Origin: Burkholderia glumae LMG 2196 = ATCC 33617
Lineage (GTDB): Bacteria; Pseudomonadota; Gammaproteobacteria; Burkholderiales; Burkholderiaceae
Direction of reading: 5' to 3'
NCBI RefSeq assembly: GCF_000960995.1
Contig: NZ_CP009434.1
Span: 1,984,001 to 2,048,000 of the forward strand
DNA length: 64,000 nt
The notes under the pieces were generated by a model. It saw nothing but the letters and a program-made list of their open reading frames with translations. It was not told the DNA's origin and did no database searches. The position numbers and the translations under genes are program-made. Of this stretch, positions 34,922 through 43,316 are shown piece after piece; within the stretch, counting starts at the first letter, position 1; each line of letters starts with the position of its first letter.

Positions 34922-36643
34922 TCAGAACGTGGCCCACTCGCCGCTTCCCGCCCCGGCCGCAGCGGCCGCCGGCGCGGCCACCCGTGCCGGCAGCCGTGCC
35001 GGTTCGGGACGGCGCTTGGCCTGCTTCGGCGCGACGCTCACCTGCCGCTTCACGGCGGCGGCGGGCTCCGTCTGCACCCTCGCATCGACCCGGAAGATCG
35101 ACACCGTGGCCCGCAGATTTTCCGCCTGATCCGCCATCGACTGCGCCGCGGCCGTGGCCTGCTCCACCAGCGCCGCGTTCTGCTGGGTGACCTCGTCCAT
35201 CTGCGCCACCGCCACGTTGACCTGCTCGATTCCCGTGCTCTGCTCCGCCGACGCCGACGCGATCTCGCCCATGATGTCGCTGACCCGCTTCACCGAGCGC
35301 ACGATCTCGTCCATGGTCGTGCCGGCATCGCCCACCAATTGCGAGCCCGCTGCCACATGCGATACCGACGTCTCGATCAGTTCCTTGATTTCCTTGGCCG
35401 CCACCGCGCTGCGCTGCGCCAGCGTGCGTACCTCCCCGGCGACCACCGCGAAGCCGCGCCCCTGCTCGCCTGCGCGCGCCGCCTCGACCGCCGCGTTGAG
35501 CGCCAGGATATTGGTCTGGAAGGCAATGCCCTCGATCACGGAAATGATCTCGGCAACCTTGCGCGAGCTCGACGTGATGTCATCCATGGTGCCCATCACC
35601 TGCCGGACCACGTCACCGCCCGACGTAGCGGTCTGCGAAGCCGTGACCGCGAGCGTGCTGCCCTGCCGGGCATTGTCGGTGTTGTGCTTCACCGTCGAGG
35701 TCAGTTCCTCCATGCTGGCCGCCGTCTCTTCGAGCGATGCCGCCTGTTCCTCGGTGCGCTGGGAGAGATCCACATTGCCCTGCGCAACCTGGTTGGCGGC
35801 AACCGAGATGGATTCGGCCGAGGTCTTGATGCCGTGCACGATCGAGGTCAGCCTGGCGCGCATCGCTTCCAGCGAGGCCATCAGGCTGGTCGAATCGCCG
35901 GGCTTCAGATGCAGGTCCACCATCAGGTTGCCATTGGCGATCTCCGCCGCCACCGACTGCGCGAGGCCGGGTTCGCCGCCAAGCTGCCTCAGGATGCTGC
36001 GCGTAATGAGGACCGCGGCCACGGCCGCCACCAGCAGCGAGGCCGCGACGATGGCCGCGATCAGTACCCGCACGCTCGAGTACAGGCTCACGGCGTCCCG
36101 TTGCGCCTGGTCGTTGAGCTGGTCCTCGAAATCAGCCAGCTCGACCGCGCGTGCCAGCCAGGTTCGTTGGGGCGTTCTGGCGTTCTGCAGCAACTCGCGG
36201 GTAGCGCCCTCCCTGTCGTTCGCCAGGCTCAGTTGGGCCGCCTTGCGCAGCGGCGGCAGTGCCGCCGCCTCGTCTCGCCTGATCTGAGCGAGGAGCGCTT
36301 TCTCGCGCTCCGTCGTACCGGGTTCGTCGGTAAACAGCTGCGACAGCTTCTGGTACGCGTCGGCATAGATCTGCTCCTGCTTGCTGATGCGCTCGGCCTC
36401 CTTGGCCATGTCCTGCGCGTCGCTGAGCAGCGCCAAATTTCGCACGGCGATCGCCCGATCCTGTATCGAGGTGCGCAACTGGTTAGCCAGCTTGGTTTCG
36501 GCGTTGTTCACGCGTGCGATATCGTCCAGCCTCCCATTCAATTGCGACAGGCCATAAAAGCCAATTGCCGCTACTGCCAGCAACAAGGCGGTCAACAACC
36601 CGAACCCGGCGATCAGGCGGGTGGATACAGTCACGTTTTTCAT
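34922..36643 (-). CDS. Methyl-accepting chemotaxis protein, four-helix-bundle sensor, with CheR-docking tail
   Basis: 573 aa. First membrane helix about residues 9-31, a periplasmic four-helix-bundle (Tar-like) ligand domain to about 185, second membrane helix about 190-215, HAMP, then the signalling domain with the hallmark hairpin tip IAFQTNILALNAAVEAARAG. The C-terminus ends in EWATF, close to the NWETF pentapeptide that recruits CheR and CheB, after a flexible Ala/Pro linker, so it is likely a high-abundance receptor. ATG at 36643 follows GGGAG. The ligand is unknown. Confidence 0.93.
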   Translation of the reverse strand: MKNVTVSTRLIAGFGLLTALLLAVAAIGFYGLSQLNGRLDDIARVNNAETKLANQLRTSIQDRAIAVRNLALLSDAQDMAKEAERISKQEQIYADAYQKLSQLFTDEPGTTEREKALLAQIRRDEAAALPPLRKAAQLSLANDREGATRELLQNARTPQRTWLARAVELADFEDQLNDQAQRDAVSLYSSVRVLIAAIVAASLLVAAVAAVLITRSILRQLGGEPGLAQSVAAEIANGNLMVDLHLKPGDSTSLMASLEAMRARLTSIVHGIKTSAESISVAANQVAQGNVDLSQRTEEQAASLEETAASMEELTSTVKHNTDNARQGSTLAVTASQTATSGGDVVRQVMGTMDDITSSSRKVAEIISVIEGIAFQTNILALNAAVEAARAGEQGRGFAVVAGEVRTLAQRSAVAAKEIKELIETSVSHVAAGSQLVGDAGTTMDEIVRSVKRVSDIMGEIASASAEQSTGIEQVNVAVAQMDEVTQQNAALVEQATAAAQSMADQAENLRATVSIFRVDARVQTEPAAAVKRQVSVAPKQAKRRPEPARLPARVAAPAAAAAGAGSGEWATF

Positions 36644-36730
36644 TGCGGCTCCCGACCATGTTGAACACTCTTCCAGATTGTTTACGACATCCATACAAAC
36701 TACTGAAGGTCGGGAAAACCTTATCCTGAT

Positions 36731-36767
36731 CAATATATTGAAAAACAATATGTTTTAAATTATATTG
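36731..36767. promoter_or_regulatory. AT-rich palindromes in the divergent MCP/ArsR promoter
   Basis: The 10-bp palindrome CAATATATTG (36731-36740) is followed by an inverted repeat CAATAT (36746-36751) / ATATTG (36762-36767). BigR/YgaV-type ArsR repressors bind AT-rich palindromes in their own promoters, so these are good candidates for the operator of the next gene. Confidence 0.55.
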
Positions 36768-36802
36768 ACTCGACCTGATCCTCTGCCGGAAGGAGCCGAT
36801 CG

Positions 36803-37138
36803 ATGCAAACCCCGTTGTCTCACGCCGCACTCGACTCGCTGCGGCAATCCGCGACGAAGTGCTGTGCCCTTCTCAAGGTCATGGCGCACGAGGACCGCTT
36901 GCTGCTGTTGTGCCAATTGAGCGAAGGCGAATACAACGTCGGCGAACTGGAGGCGGCGGTCGGCCTTCGCCAGCCGAACCTTTCGCAACAGCTCGGCGTG
37001 CTGCGCGACGAGGGTCTGGTCGTGACGCGGCGCGAGGGAAAGTACATGTACTACCGCCTCGCGAGCGCCGAAGTCGTGAGCATCATGGAGACCTTGTCGA
37101 AACTGTATTGCGGTGACGCCAAGGGGCGGCCGGCATGA
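36803..37138 (+). CDS. ArsR-family regulator, BigR/SqrR-like sulfur sensor
   Basis: 111 aa winged-helix protein (LRQPNLSQQLGVLRDEGLV recognition region). Cysteines at LLLLCQL and KLYCGD lie where the two reactive Cys of BigR/SqrR/YgaV regulators sit; these respond to persulfides or hydrogen sulfide. It overlaps the following YeeE-type gene by ATGA, and such regulators commonly control YeeE/YedE sulfur transporters, which supports a role in sulfide or thiosulfate response rather than metal sensing. Confidence 0.85.
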   Translation: MQTPLSHAALDSLRQSATKCCALLKVMAHEDRLLLLCQLSEGEYNVGELEAAVGLRQPNLSQQLGVLRDEGLVVTRREGKYMYYRLASAEVVSIMETLSKLYCGDAKGRPA

Positions 37139-37566
37139 GCCTCGACCTCGCCCACTTCACGCCCTTGCCCGCGCTCGCCGGCGGCCTGCTGATCGGCCTC
37201 GCGGCGACGCTGCTGGTGCTCGGCAACGGCCGTATCGCCGGCATCAGCGGCATGCTCGGGGGTCTGCTCGACGCCGGCCGGGATCGTTCCTGGCGCGCCG
37301 CGTTCGTGATCGGACTGCTTGGCGCGCCCTGGTTGGCCAGGCTTTTCACGACACTGCCGGCGGTCTCGATCACGTCATCGCCTGCGGTGCTGGTGGCGGC
37401 CGGCCTGCTGGTCGGCATCGGCACCCGTTACGCGTCCGGCTGCACCAGCGGCCATGGCGTGTGCGGCCTGTCACGCGGTTCGCTGCGCTCGCTGGCCGCC
37501 ACGGCAAGCTTCATGGCCACGGGTTTTGCGACTGTCTACGTGATCCGCCATCTGATCGGGCTTTGA
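37135..37566 (+). CDS. YeeE/YedE-family sulfur transporter, first half
   Basis: 143 aa, about four membrane helices, with the family motif GIGTRYASGCTSGHGVCGLSRGS carrying the conserved Cys that passes sulfur species. Full-length YeeE has two such halves; here they are two adjacent genes (PmpA/PmpB-like). It starts inside the arsR-type gene's stop codon and ends one base before the second half. Confidence 0.88.
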   Translation: MSLDLAHFTPLPALAGGLLIGLAATLLVLGNGRIAGISGMLGGLLDAGRDRSWRAAFVIGLLGAPWLARLFTTLPAVSITSSPAVLVAAGLLVGIGTRYASGCTSGHGVCGLSRGSLRSLAATASFMATGFATVYVIRHLIGL

Positions 37567-37567
37567 C

Positions 37568-37993
37568 ATGCTGCTTCTCAACGCGCTGCTATGCGGCCTG
37601 CTGTTCGCGGCAGGACTGCTCGTCTCCGGCATGGCCAACCCGGCCAAGGTGCTGGGTTTCCTCGATATCGCGGGCAACTGGGACCCGTCGCTGGCCTTGG
37701 TCATGGCCGGCGCGATCGCGGCCGGCAGCGTCGGCTTCGCGATCGCGCGCCGGCTCAAGCGCAGCCTGCTCGGCGCACCGCTGTCGATGCCGACCGCCAC
37801 GCGCATCGACCGCCGCCTGCTCGCGGGCAGCGCCATGTTCGGTGCCGGCTGGGGCCTGGCGGGGTTCTGCCCGGGCCCGGCTCTGGTGAGCGCGGGCGGC
37901 GGCGAGATCAAGGCGATCTGGTTCGTCGTCGCGATGCTGGCCGGCATGAAGATTTTCTCGTTGCGCGAACAACGCGCGACTCGTGCCGATTGA
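37568..37993 (+). CDS. YeeE/YedE-family sulfur transporter, second half
   Basis: 141 aa membrane protein with LLVSGMANPAKVLGFLD and GAGWGLAGFCPGPAL, the conserved signature of the second half, again with its Cys. Together with the preceding gene it should form one pore importing thiosulfate or another reduced sulfur compound. Same operon as the ArsR-type regulator. Confidence 0.88.
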   Translation: MLLLNALLCGLLFAAGLLVSGMANPAKVLGFLDIAGNWDPSLALVMAGAIAAGSVGFAIARRLKRSLLGAPLSMPTATRIDRRLLAGSAMFGAGWGLAGFCPGPALVSAGGGEIKAIWFVVAMLAGMKIFSLREQRATRAD

Positions 37994-38173
37994 CCGCAAC
38001 CCTGCAGGCGCGTTCGTGCCGGCGGCCGTGCCCGGCCTGCCTCCCGGGATCGTTCGAGGTGGGAAACCGCCATCGCGGCCAGGCTCGAATGCCGCGCTGC
38101 GGGAACGCACCGGGCGCGGACGCAACGCGGGCCGGCGCTTGCGCCAGGACGCGCTCGCGACGGCCGCCGGCCC

Positions 38174-39097
38174 TCAGGCGTGCCGCGGGCGCCCCACGCG
38201 CGGCCCGCTCGGCGCCACCGGATCGACGTGCGTCATGACGCCGAGCACACGGTGCCGCGTCATCAGATTGTTCTCGACCGCGGTGGCGATCTCGTGCCCC
38301 TCGACGATCGACAGGCTCGCCTCGACCTCAAGATGCACGTCGACCAGGATCATGTCGCCCATTTTCCGGGTCCGCAGCGCATGAAAGCCCGCCACGCCCG
38401 GCGTGGCGCCCACCGTCTCGCCGATGCGCGCCACCTCCTCGTCGTCCACGGCGCGATCCATCAGGTCGTTGATCGCCGTCCAGGCGAACTGGCCGCCCAT
38501 GCGGATGACCATCAACCCGACGACCAGCGCGGCCACCGGGTCGAGAATCGGATAGCCGAGCAGGTTGCCGGCGATGCCGACCAGGGCCACCAGCGACGAG
38601 GCGGCATCGGAGCGGGCATGCCAGGCATTGGCGGCCAGCATGCTCGAGCGCAGCCGTTTCGCCACGCGCAGCATGTAGCGAAACAACAGTTCCTTCGCCA
38701 CCAAGGCGGCCATCGCCACCCATAGCGCGACGGCATGCACGCTGGCGATCGAGGACGGCTCGGCGAACTTGCGCGTTGCCGCCCACAGCATGCCGCCGCC
38801 CACCGCCAGCAGCAGCATCCCGAGGATCAGGCTGGCGGCGGTCTCGTAGCGCTGATGCCCATAGGGATGGTCGCGATCCGGGCCCTTGCGGCTCTGCGAG
38901 CCCGCGATCAGCACGACGAAATCGGATACGAGATCGGACAGCGAATGTATGCCGTCCGACACCAAGGCCTGCGAGTGCGCCGCCAGGCCGATCGTGACTT
39001 GGGCCAGCGACAGCACCACGTTCACGACCGCGCTGATCAGCGTGCTGCGCCGGCCGGCGTCGAGCTGCTGCGACTCGGGCGAGGCGGCATTGGTCAT
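38174..39097 (-). CDS. Cation diffusion facilitator (divalent metal efflux)
   Basis: 307 aa, six membrane helices. The transport-site motifs are SDGIHSLSD in helix 2 and HARSDAASS in helix 5, and a cytoplasmic C-terminal domain contains VDVHLEVEASLSIVEGHEI, typical of CDF transporters that export zinc, iron or manganese. ATG at 39097 was chosen, after a G-rich ribosome site; an upstream in-frame ATG lacks support. It stands alone, convergent with the sulfur-transport operon. Confidence 0.92.
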   Translation of the reverse strand: MTNAASPESQQLDAGRRSTLISAVVNVVLSLAQVTIGLAAHSQALVSDGIHSLSDLVSDFVVLIAGSQSRKGPDRDHPYGHQRYETAASLILGMLLLAVGGGMLWAATRKFAEPSSIASVHAVALWVAMAALVAKELLFRYMLRVAKRLRSSMLAANAWHARSDAASSLVALVGIAGNLLGYPILDPVAALVVGLMVIRMGGQFAWTAINDLMDRAVDDEEVARIGETVGATPGVAGFHALRTRKMGDMILVDVHLEVEASLSIVEGHEIATAVENNLMTRHRVLGVMTHVDPVAPSGPRVGRPRHA

Positions 39098-39356
39098 GGC
39101 GGGTCCCCCGGAGAAGGCGTAATGGAATTCGGCGGTGTGTCCAGGGTTGGATTGTCGCATTCCACTTGCCGAAACGCCGCTATAACCCCTTGTTTTTGCT
39201 TTGAAAATAAATAGGAATGCGTCTCGGTTTTCTTCAGGCCCGGCATTCCGGAAGCGGCCGGCACGGCCAGGCGAAGCCCGGCGCGTGACGGCCTGCGCCG
39301 CGGCGCCGGGCTCCGGCGCGACCGTGGCCCGGACCGGAACCGGAGGCAGCGCGGCG

Positions 39357-40190
39357 CTAATCGAGCGGCACGGCCAGCTGGTCGATCACCGCCTGCGTGT
39401 CCGGGCGCACGCCGCGCCACCAAGCGAAGGCTTCGGCGGCCTGCTCGACCAGCATGCCGACGCCGTCCGCGATACCGGCGACGCCGGCATTGCGGGCCAG
39501 CCGCAGGAACGGCGTCAGACGCTTGCCATAGGCCAGTTCATAGGCGGTGCCGTGCGGGCTGAAGACGCCGGGCGGCACCGGCGGCAAATCTCCCGTGAGG
39601 CTGGCGGAGGTCGCGTTGACGACCAGCTCGAAGCGCCCCATCCGCTCCAGCTCGGCGTAAGCGCAGGCGCGCGCCGGCCCGAGCGCGGCGCCCTGCGAAA
39701 CCAGCGCCTGCGCCTTCTCGACATGACGGTTGGCAATCACCAGTTCCGCGGGGCCCGCGCCGAGAAACGGCAGCAGCGCGCCGCGCGCCGCGCCGCCGGC
39801 ACCGAGCAGCAGCACGCGCCGGCCCGCGAGCGGCGCGTGCAGATTCACCTCGATGTCGCGCAGCAGGCCGATGCCGTCGAAGTTCTCGGCCAGAATCCGG
39901 CCGCCGTCGAACTTGAATGCGTTCGCCGCGCCCGCCAGGCTCGCCCGCTCGCTGCGCGCGTCGGCCAGCTCGAACGCGGCCAGCTTGAACGGCGCGGTGA
40001 TGTTCATGCCCTTGCCGCCCGCCGCGATGAACTCGCGCACCGTGGCCGCGAACGCGCCGGCGGGTTCACGCGGGCCCTCGATCGCCGTGTAGTCCATCGC
40101 CTGCCGGGTCGCATCGGCGAACATCCGATGAATCATCGGCGATTTGGTATGGCCAATGGGGTTGCCGATCACGGCATAGGTATCGCGCAT
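39357..40190 (-). CDS. AroE-like shikimate dehydrogenase paralogue in a catabolic operon
   Basis: 277 aa. The shikimate dehydrogenase fold is clear: GNPIGHTKSP near the start, the catalytic Lys69 in NITAPFK and Asp105 in ENFDGIG, and the NADP loop GAGGAARG. Two substrate-contact positions differ from housekeeping AroE: SKS becomes TKS (Thr15) and the usual NTDG becomes NFDG. Together with its place at the end of a CoA-transferase/MaoC/VOC operon, this suggests it oxidises or reduces a different hydroxy- or oxo-acid, perhaps a quinate/shikimate-like plant compound. It begins 7 bases after the CoA-transferase stop. Confidence 0.85.
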   Translation of the reverse strand: MRDTYAVIGNPIGHTKSPMIHRMFADATRQAMDYTAIEGPREPAGAFAATVREFIAAGGKGMNITAPFKLAAFELADARSERASLAGAANAFKFDGGRILAENFDGIGLLRDIEVNLHAPLAGRRVLLLGAGGAARGALLPFLGAGPAELVIANRHVEKAQALVSQGAALGPARACAYAELERMGRFELVVNATSASLTGDLPPVPPGVFSPHGTAYELAYGKRLTPFLRLARNAGVAGIADGVGMLVEQAAEAFAWWRGVRPDTQAVIDQLAVPLD

Positions 40191-40197
40191 CGTCGCC

Positions 40198-41412
40198 TCA
40201 CTTGTCGTACAGCACGCCATCGGCCTGCATCGCCTCGATCTCGGCCGCCGTGAAACCCAGCGCTCGCGCGATTTCGGCGTTGTGCTGGCCCAGATCGGGC
40301 GCGACCTCGCGAATCGTGGTGTCGCACCCGGAAAAGCGGAACGGCAAGTTGGGCAGGCGCAGCGTGCCGTAACGCGGGTGCTCCTGCTCGACGATCATGC
40401 CGCGCGCCTGGATCTGCGGATCGGCAATCACTTCGTCGATACGCTGCACCTTTGCGCACGGCACGTCGATGGCGTCGAGCAGCTCGAGAATCCGCGCGAC
40501 CGTGCGTGCGCCGACCCACGGCTCGACCACCGCGAGAATCTCGCGCCGATGGGCGTTGCGCCCCACGCTGTCGTGAAACCGCGGATCGGCGCCGAAGCCT
40601 GGCGGGCCGCCGTTCGCCTCGATCAGCGCGGCGAAGCGCTTCCATGCCTCGTCCACCTGCGCCGCGATCACCAGATCGCCGTCGGTCGCGCGGAACACGC
40701 CGTACAGCGTGGAGCCGGGCATGTCGTGTCCGGTCTGCTCGGGCAGGACATCGGCAAGCGTGTAGCACTGGACCGCGTACTCGTGCATCGACACCAGCGT
40801 GTCGTAGAGCGCCATGTCGATATGCTGCCCGCGCCCGCTTTTCACGCGGCCGAGCAGGGCCGCATTGATCGCCGCGACCGCATGGATTCCCGTGTACATG
40901 TCGCCGAGCGAAATGCGCAGCAGCGGCGGACGCTCGCCCGGCGAACCGACCATCTGCATGATGCCGCTCTTGGCCTCGGCAATCAGGCCGAAGCCGGCGC
41001 GATGCGCGTCCGGTCCGGTGTGCCCATATGCCGAAATCGAGCAGTAGACCAACCCGGGATTGCGCGCCGACAGTGCTTCGTAGCCGAGCCCGAGCTTGTC
41101 GAGCGCGCCGGGACGATAGTTCTCCACGAACACGTCCGCCGAGTCGCACAGCCGTTCCATGAAAGCCCTGCCGCGCGGCTCCTTCATGTTCACGCTGACG
41201 CCGCGCTTGCCCATGTTCAGCTGCAGGAAATAGCCGCTCGAACGCGCGTCGAGCACGGTGGCGTGCTGGCGGCCCGCGTCGCCGCCGCCGGGTCGTTCGA
41301 CCTTGATCACGTCCGCGCCCAGCGCGGCGAGGCAGCGCCCCACGTAAGGCCCCGCGAGAAAGTGGCTGTAGTCGACCACGCGCATCCCTTCGAGTGGACG
41401 AGCCTGCTTCAT
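40198..41412 (-). CDS. CaiB/BaiF family III CoA-transferase
   Basis: 404 aa. Family features include GMRVVDYSHFLAGPYVGRCLAALGADVIKVERP, the catalytic Asp region near GFGLIAEAKSG, and LRISLGDMYTGIHA. Members move CoA between carboxylic acids. Its start overlaps the MaoC gene's stop (ATGA), so the two are coupled. The operon has no acyl-CoA ligase, so this enzyme probably activates the pathway acid. The substrate is not predictable from sequence alone. Confidence 0.92.
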   Translation of the reverse strand: MKQARPLEGMRVVDYSHFLAGPYVGRCLAALGADVIKVERPGGGDAGRQHATVLDARSSGYFLQLNMGKRGVSVNMKEPRGRAFMERLCDSADVFVENYRPGALDKLGLGYEALSARNPGLVYCSISAYGHTGPDAHRAGFGLIAEAKSGIMQMVGSPGERPPLLRISLGDMYTGIHAVAAINAALLGRVKSGRGQHIDMALYDTLVSMHEYAVQCYTLADVLPEQTGHDMPGSTLYGVFRATDGDLVIAAQVDEAWKRFAALIEANGGPPGFGADPRFHDSVGRNAHRREILAVVEPWVGARTVARILELLDAIDVPCAKVQRIDEVIADPQIQARGMIVEQEHPRYGTLRLPNLPFRFSGCDTTIREVAPDLGQHNAEIARALGFTAAEIEAMQADGVLYDK

Positions 41413-41870
41413 CGCGCGGCTCCCGGCCGACGCGGCACCATCAGGCGATGTTCGCCGCGTTGCACGACCTCGCCCTGCTGGTTGATCAGCTCCGACGGCA
41501 GTATCACGATGCCCCAGTCCGGACGGCTCTTGCTCGGCCTCATCGAGCCGACGCGAAACTTCACGTGCAGCACGTCGCCGACCTTGATCGGCAGCACGAA
41601 ATCCCAGCTCCAGCCCAGCGACATGCCCGGCAGGAAGCGATAAGCACTCTGCGTCTTCAGGCCGTCCGCGATGGACAGACCGAACAGCCCGTGCGCGACC
41701 AGGCAGCCGAAGTGGCTCGCGTTCGCATAGGCCTCGTCGACGTGCACGGGCGTATGGTCGCCCGTGAGGGTCGCGTAGGCCAGAATGCGTTCCTTCGTGA
41801 CGGTGTAAGGCGGACTCACGCACTCGTCGCCTTCGCGCGCGTCGTCCCAGTATTTTTCGACGATGGTCAT
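41409..41870 (-). CDS. MaoC-like (R)-specific enoyl-CoA hydratase
   Basis: 153 aa hot-dog fold protein with the hydratase-2 motif GDHTPVHVDEAYA, including catalytic Asp38 and His43, and FGCLVAHGLFGLS. It should hydrate or dehydrate an acyl-CoA made by the neighbouring CoA-transferase. It sits one base from the VOC gene's stop and overlaps the CoA-transferase start. Confidence 0.9.
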   Translation of the reverse strand: MTIVEKYWDDAREGDECVSPPYTVTKERILAYATLTGDHTPVHVDEAYANASHFGCLVAHGLFGLSIADGLKTQSAYRFLPGMSLGWSWDFVLPIKVGDVLHVKFRVGSMRPSKSRPDWGIVILPSELINQQGEVVQRGEHRLMVPRRPGAAR

Positions 41871-41871
41871 C

Positions 41872-42264
41872 TCATGCCTCCGAGCGCGGATCGATAGCGA
41901 GCGCCTGCGCGACGCAGCGCGCCGGCTTCGCCTGAATCAACTCGATGGCGAGGCCGTCGGGCAGGCGCAGCCAGTTCGGACCTTGCGGCATCGGCTGCAC
42001 CTCGTAGCGGCGCGCCGCGGCCAGCGCCGCTTCGAGGTCCTCGCACATGATGCCGAGATGGGCGAGCCGTCCTTCCGGCTGCGCGAAATCCGGCATGCCG
42101 ATGAACTGCATGCCGCCGAGCGTCCAGTACTGGCGCGGCGCTTCGGCCGTGCCGTCGACCTCGCGCATCGTCATGCCGAACACGTCCTCGAAAAAGCGGA
42201 TGTGCCAGTGGATGTCGCGCACGAAAACGGCGACGTGTTCGAGATAGGCTCGCGGCGCGCTCAT
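41872..42264 (-). CDS. VOC-family (glyoxalase-like) protein
   Basis: 130 aa with two beta-alpha-beta-beta-beta repeats: LEHVAVFVRDIHWHIRFFEDVFGM and LAHLGIMCEDLEAALAAARR, ending in the acidic metal position in LAIELIQA. VOC proteins include lyases, epimerases and dioxygenases; here an acyl-CoA epimerase or lyase role would fit the operon, but this is only context. Start overlaps the preceding gene's stop as ATGA. Confidence 0.85.
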   Translation of the reverse strand: MSAPRAYLEHVAVFVRDIHWHIRFFEDVFGMTMREVDGTAEAPRQYWTLGGMQFIGMPDFAQPEGRLAHLGIMCEDLEAALAAARRYEVQPMPQGPNWLRLPDGLAIELIQAKPARCVAQALAIDPRSEA

Positions 42265-43211
42265 GCCTGGGCTCCCGCTTTCCGGCGATCCGCCATCGCG
42301 CGCTCGATTCCCTTGATGCAGGCCACGAGCGTGGCGTTGACGGGCGTCGGCACGCCGTGGCGCTCGCCCCAGCGCACGACCGAACCGTTGATGAAGTCGA
42401 TTTCGGTCACCGAGCCCTTTTCCAGGCTCTGCAGCATCGAGGTCTTGAACGTCGCGGGCAGGCCTTGCGCGGCCAGCGTCCAGGCCTGCTCGGGATCGGT
42501 CATCGACAGCGTGACGCCGGCGGCTTGCGCGGCCGCGATCGCTTCGGCGACGGCCGCGAGCGACGCGGCCTTGAGCAGCGGCTCGTCGTAGAGCTGGCCA
42601 TAGGTGAGCGACGTGATGCCGGTCAGCGCGCCCGTCGCGACGTTCACCAGCAGCTTGTCCCACATCGCGCCGACGATGTTGTCGCTGACCTGGGTGGCGA
42701 GTCCCGCGCTGCTGAATGCCGCGGCGAGGCGTTGCACGCGCGGGCTCACGCGCCCGTCCAGTTCGCCGATGATGGTGTGCTTGCCGACCACCCCCGACTC
42801 GATATGGCCGGCGCCGCGCAGCACGCCGCCCACGTAGGTCTTGCCCGCGAGCACCCGTTCGCGGCCCACGGCATCGGCGAGGATGTCTTCATGGCCGAGC
42901 CCGTTCTGCAGCGACAGGACCAGCGTGTCGGGTCCAACCAGCGCCTGGGCACCGCGAATCGCCGCGTCGGTCTGGAACGATTTGACGAGCACGATCACCA
43001 CGTCGGCCATGCCCGCCTCGCTGGCATCGGTGGTCGCGAGAACCCGCACCTGGCGCGAGCCGCGCGCGTCGTCGACGCGCAGGCCATGGGTGCGCATCGC
43101 CTCGACATGGGCCGGCGAGCGGTCGATCAGCCAGGTCTCGTGACCGCCTTCGGTGAGCGTCGCGCCGATCGCGCAGCCCAGCGCACCGGCTCCCAGCATC
43201 GCAATTTTCAA
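42261..43211 (-). CDS. Ketopantoate-reductase-like (PanE/ApbA) oxidoreductase
   Basis: 316 aa. N-terminal NAD(P) loop GAGALGCAIG, the Lys-containing motif GAMWDKLLVN, and the C-terminal EIDFINGSVVRWGERHGVPTPVN are all characteristic. The start is taken as TTG at 43211, giving MKIAMLGAGALG, 5 bases after GGAGA; a longer version has no ribosome site. As the first gene of a catabolic operon it probably reduces a 2-oxoacid other than ketopantoate. Confidence 0.88.
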   Translation of the reverse strand: MKIAMLGAGALGCAIGATLTEGGHETWLIDRSPAHVEAMRTHGLRVDDARGSRQVRVLATTDASEAGMADVVIVLVKSFQTDAAIRGAQALVGPDTLVLSLQNGLGHEDILADAVGRERVLAGKTYVGGVLRGAGHIESGVVGKHTIIGELDGRVSPRVQRLAAAFSSAGLATQVSDNIVGAMWDKLLVNVATGALTGITSLTYGQLYDEPLLKAASLAAVAEAIAAAQAAGVTLSMTDPEQAWTLAAQGLPATFKTSMLQSLEKGSVTEIDFINGSVVRWGERHGVPTPVNATLVACIKGIERAMADRRKAGAQA

Positions 43212-43263
43212 GAGCGTCTCCTTAACGTGTGAGGTCACGATAAGCGGCGCTGCACGATGTCGC

Positions 43264-43294
43264 AATGCAATGGAGAAAATGGCATCATTGCATT
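43264..43294. promoter_or_regulatory. LysR-type operator palindrome
   Basis: AATGCAATG (43264-43272) and CATTGCATT (43286-43294) form perfect 9-base arms with a 13-base spacer, in the divergent gap between the PanE-like operon and the LysR gene. The size and position fit autoregulation and activation by that LysR protein. Confidence 0.65.
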
Positions 43295-43316
43295 ATTCAA
43301 TATTGCTGATGCCGCG

